Shown one piece after another: positions 57,385 to 64,000 of a stretch of DNA of 64,000 bases. Made by a program: the position numbers and the translations under genes. Positions within the stretch are counted from its first letter, which is position 1. Every line of letters starts with the position of its first letter. The stretch covers positions 93,196,529-93,260,528 of the forward strand of contig CM043959.1 of assembly GCA_014529385.2 (NCBI GenBank), written 5' to 3'. Origin of the DNA: Adiantum capillus-veneris (lineage: Eukaryota > Streptophyta > Polypodiopsida > Polypodiales > Pteridaceae). Below the pieces are notes generated by a model. That model saw only the letters and a program-made list of their open reading frames with translations, was not told the DNA's origin and ran no database searches.

Positions 57385-58609
57385 CTCTCCTCTGCTAGGT
57401 CAGATGCCAAGAATCTTGCAAATGACAAAAGCCTGCAAGCGCTCTACCTCTACGGCTAGGCTCGCTTGCTCTGTCGGCGAAAGAGCAAGTTGAATGGTGG
57501 GCTCAGTGGGGTCGAGCAAGGGGGCTTTGGACAAGCCCCTCTCTGGCGGAGCTGGAGCCTCCATCTGTGTCTACTACTTCTGTGGTGAAGAAGCGAACGG
57601 TGAAGAGACACTGCAACCGAGCACGCCGAGCACTGTCCAAAGAAGAAGTGCTGCCAGAGCCAATTGTAGGAGTCTTCGAGAAAGAAGAAGACGGGGGGGG
57701 AGAGCGGATAAGGCGGGCAATGTGCGGGATCGCAAGAGGCAGCGGTCGGGGGGGGGGATGGCGGCGCGAGAGGGGGGCAGCAGGCGACGGGCTGAGGGGT
57801 AGCGCCAGCAGGGGCCAGCGGGCGGGAACGCGCAGCAGGGGGCGGGTGGGCTAGGCTACCGTGCGCAAGAGCAGGTGGGGGAAGGGGGCAGTGCGAGGGC
57901 AGCAAGGGGGGGGGGGGGTGGGCGTTTAGCAGTAGCGAGCATGAGTCCTATGCCATCATGCCATTTCAACACTCAAACGAAGTCAAAATGTAACAAAACT
58001 TTAGGAGGAGGTCTAAAACACCTGGGGATACTATCCTACCAAGTCTAGTTGCAATTCAACAAGGTACCAAAATCACGATCCATCATGAAAAAGGTCCTAA
58101 AAATTGCAATAGAACTAGAAAGGTTGCCCTATGGTCTAGGAACACTCTCCTATGGTTAAAACGTCAAAAAACAATGATTTAAGCTAATGCGTAGTTATGA
58201 ACCTCAACAAAAATGACAATGCTACACTTGAATGAAAGAGCATGGAAAGAGGAACACAATGCAAGTTTCAAAATGAAAAACGGATCACCCAATCATTAGT
58301 AGCGATGATTACAAGTTGGAGCTTTGTAGTCGCTTAAGTGTCCATACAAAAGAGCTCTTCTCTCTTTCCAAAAATAAGCCTTCTTTTCACATTAAATTTA
58401 TTGACCTTTATACCTAGGGCTTTCTACCTGGCCAGTGACCAGCTCACATGGGCCTTTATAGATATCATGAAAGAATTACAACACAAGAATTGACCTACTA
58501 CGATGGAATCTCGATTTATGCAAAGTACCACTACTCTATCTTGGAAAAATAATAGACTACAAATGTGGTGTCCAGCTAGGTGGATGTCGCTTTGGTCAAT
58601 CTGCTAACA

Positions 58610-58625
58610 TTTCCCCCTCTTAGCT
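58610..58625 (-). other. Polypurine tract
   Basis: The minus strand reads AAGAGGGGGAAA immediately before TGTTAGCAG, so 58609 is the start of a 3' LTR and the element body lies to the right. Confidence 0.7.
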
Positions 58626-59860
58626 CATTTCATCCCTTGGAACGCCCATGTGCAAGCTTGTTATCATGGTTGTCTTCAGTTGTGTCTTCAAGATTGGTCT
58701 TTAACTTTGTATGCATTGTGGTTGATGATGCTCCCCTCTTCCTTAAGTTGTTCATATTGTGAGATTCCCAACCCACCAAGAACAAGATTGGGATGGGGTC
58801 CTTGATAGGTCTCTAGTCCTATTGAAAGTCAGAGTCTCTAAACAAAAAAATCCAAGGAATACACATTTACCATTGGCAATGGCTTGGGTCTATAGCCCTA
58901 GAAGAAATACCTAGTCCTGTCTCACAGCGGAAACGGGACAACATTTAAAAATATAAGATTGTTTCAGCCCTATAACTTCAACAATTTGGGCTAAGGTATT
59001 CTCAACCAACGCTTTTATCCCCCTAACACATGTGAGGGCACAATTGTTGGTGAACTCCTGTTCCAATTGGAGAAGTTTACTAAATGTTTTAGTGCACGAG
59101 AATGGATAGTTACCTGATTAATCAGGTCCACCCGTCCATGATTGACAACCCAGTCAATCCCCACTTACCACCCCGCACTCACACATGATCCTTTTGTTTT
59201 CTAATTACTACCAAATGTGTTTCAATACTTAAAATAATGGATTCCATTTTAACTTTTCATCACACTTATTCATTAAGACAAGTCATTGAAAACAATCTTT
59301 TAGAAAAAAAAAACATCTTTAGACTTAAGACAAGGTACGGTCACTTATAATATATCTTGAAAAATTGTGACACATACTCCACTTGTCTCAAGCACACCTA
59401 TACATGGGTGAACAAACAACACCCTTTCTTATTTATAAACAGGGTGGAGACCCATCAGCCAAAAGTTCAGGGCGCCCATACGCCAATACCAGTTTTCTAT
59501 ACAACCCGGTAACTTAAGTAGTATCCACAAACATACATATGTAGGAGGTACAGACTCCATGTACATGGGGAGAACCGACTCATCCATGACTGACTAGCCA
59601 TCATTACTCATCACCTGAAGTGAAAATATTCCAAGGAAACAAAGGTGTCTTGAGACAAGGTGTCTTAAGGATGACCAATCATTTCTTTCCTAAATCAACC
59701 AGCCTTACCCCAAACATTTCCTTCCTAATTTACAAACAAATGCTCGTAGATTTCTTGGAAGAGATCTTTCAGTCAATTTTTCTTTTCCTAATTCCTTACT
59801 TCCTCTTTATGTATGCAATATTAATAGTTAAAGAAACTTGAATTAACTAAAATTAATTAT
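58626..59860. other. Unassigned sequence right of the polypurine tract
   Basis: It should be the 3' internal part of the minus-strand element, but I recognise no pol motif on either strand. It is AT-rich with small ORFs only. Confidence 0.4.
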
Positions 59861-60550
59861 AACGAAGACCCACCTGGGACGGATGTGGCATTTGTTGTAG
59901 TATCGGGGCCTTTACACTCATCACTAGGCCAACTAATAGGCCCAAATTCGTTTGTCGTGTGACGCTCTAGTTCTTTTTGGAGCTCCGCTCTCATCATCGG
60001 ATGTAGGATTTTCCCAAGTCCTTTAGGTGCCATAACTTCTTATCCGAAAGCTAGACTTAACCTTTGTATTTAATCTTAACCCAATTAAGGTTAAATTTGT
60101 AGTCTTAATTAATAAATTCTTGACCTAGTAATTTCTTATCTACTTATATAGATATAATAACTTTTTCCAACGCTTCCCTAAGGGTTTTCTAAGCTCCCCT
60201 AATTTTCTTATAATTTTCTTTTTTTTTTCCAAATTTCCCCATTGAATTTTTATTGTTGGAATCTACTTATTTTGAGCTTAATATTTATTCTATTTATTTT
60301 CTTTTAAAGATTTCATTTCCTCAACTTTATATCATTGATTTATACTTACTGTAATTTTCTTAAAAACCTTTAACAGGAAAATCTATTTATTTTTAATTAA
60401 TCTTTAGCTAAAAAGAGGAATTTTGGTCAATTATAATTTCTTAACTGACTATGGTATAATTATCACAAGTAGATAATGATATTTGTGACCTTTGGTAATT
60501 ATCTTTTAATTTTGACTTAATTATCTATTTTTTTCTTTTCTTTTTATTTA

Positions 60551-61400
60551 GAATTAGTCTAATTTGACTAAGATAAATAGCTATATTGATTTTCTAATCG
60601 TAAGATAATTATCATGGATTTTCTATCATGTAAACTAACTGTGATAAATAGCACCTAATTATCTAACATGATTTACTAATTTTTCCTTTAAATTTAGCTA
60701 GAATTAGTTTAATTTGACCTAGATAAATAGCTATATTAATTTTTGAACCTTAAGATAATTATCACATATTTTTTATCATGTAAAATAACTCTACAAATAG
60801 CACCCAATTATCTAATATGATTTACTAATTTTTTCCTTTTAACCGTAAGACAATCATCATGGCATCTTCATCATGTAAAATAGCTCTAATAAATAGCACC
60901 TATCTATCTAATACCCCTTTAATTTTCAATTAGAATTAGTTTAATTTCACTTAGATAAATAGCTATATGAATTTTTTAACCTTAAGACAATTATCATGGC
61001 ATCTTCATCATGTAAAATAGCTCTAATAAATAGTACCTAGCTATCTAACATGATTTAATAATTTCCCCCTTTAATTTTCAATTAGAATCAGTTTAATTTG
61101 ACTTAGATAAATAGCCATATTAATCTTCTAACCTTAAGATACTTATCACGGCTTCTTTATCATGTAAACTAACTCCAATAAATTGCACGTAATTATCTAA
61201 CACGATTTACTAACTTCTCTATTTATTTTTTAGCTAGAATTAGTATAATTTGACTTAGATAAATAGCTATATTAATTTTCTAACCTTAAGATAATTATCA
61301 TGGCTTCTTTATTATGTAAAATAACTCTAATAAATAGTACTTAATTATCTAACATGATTTACTAATGTTTTTATTTAATTTTTAGCTAAAAATAGATAAT
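60551..61400. repeat. AT-rich tandem array, unit about 150-152 bp
   Basis: The landmark GAATTAGTTTAATTTGACTT recurs at 60551, 60701, 60933, 61085 and 61237, with a decayed copy at about 61388. One interval (232) holds an extra partial unit. Each unit also has TTATCATG..TATCATGTAAA and AATAGCACC..ATTATCTAACATG. Confidence 0.88.
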
Positions 61401-61989
61401 TTCAACTTAATTAAATACTTATATTAGTTATCTATCAATGATAACTTACCCCATGCTCCTAACACTATTTAATAACTATGATAATTAACTTAAGAATATT
61501 TGAGTTAATTAAGTAAGTGTCCCATCAGTTTTTTTGATTAAAAACACCTAATTCTTCACCAAAATTTAAAAAAAATTATGATATAATTTTCTTAGCTTCT
61601 TAATAGTCTAATATAACTTTCATAATTATTTTATACTAATCTAAGTTTAATTAGTTCAATTACCCTTAATTTAAGACCAAAAAGATTAATTTCAGCTCTA
61701 ATATGGCTTAATAATTAACTAGATTAATATCTCGAATATTAATCTAAGTAATCAAAAAATATTAAGATTTAAGAGAGTAATTTATATTTTAAATAAGTTT
61801 AATCTTCTTAATTAAGAAATATAAATGTAAATTAGCATAATTTTGATAATTAAAAAGAGATTAGGCTAATTACCGTGGATAATCAACTAGAGTTTTTGCT
61901 CTCTATTGATTTTTTAGTAGAGTTCTCTCTATGTGAGAGAGAAATGACCACGACTCCTAGTCTAAGTCAGAATGAGAGGTCTAGGGCCC

Positions 61990-61997
61990 TATTTATA
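61990..61997 (-). promoter_or_regulatory. Possible TATA box of an AT-rich LTR-like sequence
   Basis: The minus strand reads GGTATAAATAGGGCCC, an excellent plant TATA context. If real, it would drive transcription leftward through the AT-rich array; the surrounding 59.9-62.25 kb may be one large LTR, but no boundaries were found. Confidence 0.35.
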
Positions 61998-62249
61998 CCT
62001 TTTTATGGGCCTTCTAGACATTCCCTAACTGGAACAGGTAGATGCTTGCAGCTCAAGCAACCCCCAAGCTCAAGAAGGCGCCATCTGCTACTATTCTTGT
62101 CCCTGGAAGGTCCTGCAAGCTCCTCCCATAGCTTGCCTGATGTCAATGGGTTATCTACTAACATAATATGGCGGAAGGGCTCCCCTTTACACGTGTCGTA
62201 ATTTGCGACTTGAAGGCTAAAGTCCAAAAAGAAAAAAAAGACCAGTTGT

Positions 62250-62668
62250 ACGCGACAAAGAGGGAGAGAGGGGGAGAGAGAGAGGCCGCCGAAGGTGGTC
62301 GGCCGTACTAGTTAGGGTTACAGAGAATCCAATAAAAGTAAAAGAAGGATCGCAATGGCAAGCCGACAACACCCCAATTCAGATCACAAACGTGTCATTC
62401 GGAAGATTGAGACCAAAGACTTACAGCTTTTGAAATATTAGAGCACCCACCCCCATTTGGCTGGTAGTTGGTTCAAACTGGACTCTATCGTTTCTCAAGT
62501 GACGGTTGCATCAGTGATAGGATTTGACGCCCATCTACCCTTCTTAAGGCATTTTGCCGATCGTATGAAGGCCAAAGTTTTTTTGAGTCTGTCATTGGAA
62601 GGGCTTGTTTAAAAATTATCCTTCTATAGAGAAGGGTGAAAAAATAGAATACATGTCAATGGAAGGGC

Positions 62669-62670
<2 letters not shown>
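62250..62670. other. Unassigned sequence
   Basis: GA-rich at its start, then a short open stretch from ATG 62355 without recognised motifs. Nothing further can be supported. Confidence 0.35.

Positions 62671-62674
<4 letters not shown>

Positions 62675-62725
<51 letters not shown>
62675..62725. repeat. (TA)n microsatellite
   Basis: An uninterrupted TA run of about 50 bases. Confidence 0.95.
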
Positions 62726-62733
<8 letters not shown>

Positions 62734-63729
62734 TAATGCTCATTTACAATATCTATATGTATATTGGTTATACTCATTGACAGAATATAGTATCTTGCCT
62801 TGTAAATTATGCGAAATTTTCTCATTGTAAGGGCAAACTGAAAATAGACCCTTCTATAGGGAAGGGTGCATTTTTCTACAACCCATCTTTTGAAAGAATA
62901 GGTTGCCCTTCAAATCCTAACACTGGGTTGCATCTTTGTGTTACATGTGATCCCTTCTAAGAGAAAAATCCAATGAGTTGCACTATGTCAAGAAGCATAG
63001 TTGAGTGCAATAATAACACGAGTAGTAGGTGATACCCATTTTTGAAAAAGAAAATGACGGCGAATCTTGGCAGATGCAGAAAAAAGCAAGAGTGGAGGTC
63101 CTGATTGTAGCGCGCGGGGAGAGAGAGGGAGAGAAAGAGAGAGGAGGAAGGGGAGGAGATGTGAGGTGAGTAAGGGAGCTGGCAGCTCTAGGAAATGGAA
63201 ACAAACTGTGAGACTGGGGGCACGGATCACAGGCAGGCGTGGGAGAGGCGGAAGCTATGCGTGTTAGCAAGGAATAGGAGGGCTGATCCTGAGAGGAAGC
63301 CACAGGGCAGAACGAGCGCACAAGGGCTAGGGGAGGCGTGGTAGATTTGCTATCGTTGCAATGATAAGGGAACCGTGATCAATAGCTTTGTGAGGGTGTG
63401 TTGGTGTAGGCTAGCACAAAATTACGACTGATCCGGCTGTGTGTGTGAGTTTGAAACCTTCAAACAACTCTTTTAGTGAGGGAGCTCTCTGGATAAATAT
63501 AGGGGTGAAAAACACCAAGGCTCACTTAGTGATTGGTTGGAGGAATCTTACTAATGAATGAATATATGTAGAGGATGAGTAGGTGTCCCCAATTTTGGAA
63601 GCAACTGATTAATCGGTATCTTGGGAGATCCTTCGGATAAAGTTGAAGTGAAAAAGAGACAGCAGACACGTGGAAAGAGGAGAGAGAGAGAGGAATCTCA
63701 TTTGGAGCAGGCACGTGGAAAGAGGAAGG

Positions 63730-63730
<1 letters not shown>
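62726..63730. other. Unassigned sequence with GA-rich stretch
   Basis: No gene recognised. Two hairpin-like copies of CCTTCTATAG.GAAGGGTG lie at about 62620-62638 and 62850-62869. A GA-rich stretch is at 63117-63170. Confidence 0.35.

Positions 63731-63773
<43 letters not shown>
63731..63773. repeat. (GA)n microsatellite
   Basis: A GA run of about 43 bases; neighbouring ORFs with Arg-Glu runs are artefacts. Confidence 0.95.
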
Positions 63774-63777
<4 letters not shown>

Positions 63778-63819
63778 GGAGGAGACTTGCGACTGCACCT
63801 AGGGCATGCGACCTCAGTC

Positions 63820-64000
63820 GTCTGAGGGCAGAGCGGGAGAGAGAGCGAGAGAGGTCGTCTGGCTGCAGGAGGGTCTGGCGATGGCTCCGGATGTAGCACA
63901 GAGGGCAAAGCGAGAGAGACTGCGAGAGAGCTCGTCTGACCTCGTGTGAAGGAGCATGCGGTGTGTGTAGCTGGAGGAGGGTGTGGCGATGGCTGAAGAT
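63820..64000. repeat. Diverged tandem pair at the window edge
   Basis: GAGGGCAGAGCGGGAGAGAG..GTCGTCTGGCTG..GGAGGGTCTGGCGATGGCT (63823-63885) is repeated in diverged form at 63901-63995. No coding signal is supported. Confidence 0.6.

Larger units (their letters stand above)
56157..57948 (-). mobile_element. LINE, internally deleted
   Basis: A poly-T run at 56157-56168 is the 3' poly(A) tail on the minus strand. Flanks GGTCATCACACC (56145-56156) and GCCATCATGCC (57951-57961) are a diverged target duplication. ORF1 (57384-56893) runs straight into the C-terminal end of ORF2 (about 56890-56237); endonuclease and reverse transcriptase are deleted. The 5' part (57450-57930) is GC-rich. Confidence 0.75.
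55975..58609 (-). mobile_element. 3' LTR of the TGTTAG family (minus), interrupted by a LINE
   Basis: The right end is fixed by a polypurine tract and TGTTAGCAGATTGACC (minus strand). The LTR runs left to 57962, resumes at 56156 after the LINE and reaches about 55975, where its end abuts the foldback loop. Excluding the LINE it is about 830 bp. It is related to 16773-17330. Confidence 0.65.

Noticed and set aside
57456..57905. Pro-rich ORF in GC-rich sequence
   Set aside because: Low-complexity translation of the 5' region of the LINE; no motif.
62355..62440. Possible short gene starting at ATG 62355
   Set aside because: It stops after about 28 codons and has no recognisable motif or splice evidence.

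Overview
The window looks like repeat-rich nuclear DNA of a seed plant, probably a large-genome flowering plant; I cannot name the species. The evidence is several classes of plant LTR retrotransposon (Ty1/copia, Ty3/gypsy and gag-only types), a plant-style LINE, a tRNA-derived SINE, spliced genes with GT..AG introns, and long GA/CT microsatellites. I see no intact host gene. The only host-like coding relic outside clear elements is a decayed SWIM zinc-finger fragment near 55.1 kb.

Left part (1-17.9 kb). An LTR with an initiator-Met-type primer binding site (29-737, minus) is inserted in the integrase of a degenerate minus-strand Ty3/gypsy element of the Tat/Athila kind (738-11026). That element has a tRNA-Asp-like primer site and a leader holding four copies of a 24-bp palindrome. 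Next comes a decayed minus-strand Ty1/copia element (about 12.77-16.77 kb) whose RNase H is followed by about 3.3 kb of extra, partly coiled-coil ORFs, as in Sirevirus-like elements. It is broken at 16.77 kb by another LTR.

Centre (17953-50559). This is a four-level nest. Element A (17953-50559, minus) is a gag-only LTR element with LTRs over 2 kb. Inside it is element B (21391-47401, plus), a Ty3/gypsy element with 1.57-kb LTRs. Inside B's pol, exactly between protease and reverse transcriptase, is element C (25424-43374), a cut-and-paste DNA transposon with a 22-bp perfect terminal inverted repeat and a 4-bp TTAT target duplication. Taking C and one TTAT away restores B's reading frame. Inside the large intron of C's transposase gene is element D (35126-41278, minus), a younger relative of A.

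Element C is the most interesting object. It carries (i) a minus-strand DDE/D-type transposase of a poorly described family (motifs DFAENY, SDGAASQFK, GHGKG), compatible with the Sola superfamily; (ii) a plus-strand spliced gene of about 697 codons with coiled coil, RING-like Cys/His finger and basic tail; (iii) a plus-strand HAD/NIF (FCP1-like) phosphatase-like ORF. Its introns are packed with a short palindromic repeat (ACCACTTT / AAAGTGGT). The coding parts carry only a few disabling changes.

Right part (50.56-64 kb). A 3.6-kb internally deleted copia element E (51128-54734, target duplication CATAC) is followed by the SWIM relic with an 81-bp tandem duplication. Then come a 180-bp-arm foldback, a LINE inserted in an LTR (55975-58609, minus), an AT-rich 151-bp tandem array (60.55-61.4 kb), and unassigned sequence with (TA)n and (GA)n tracts.
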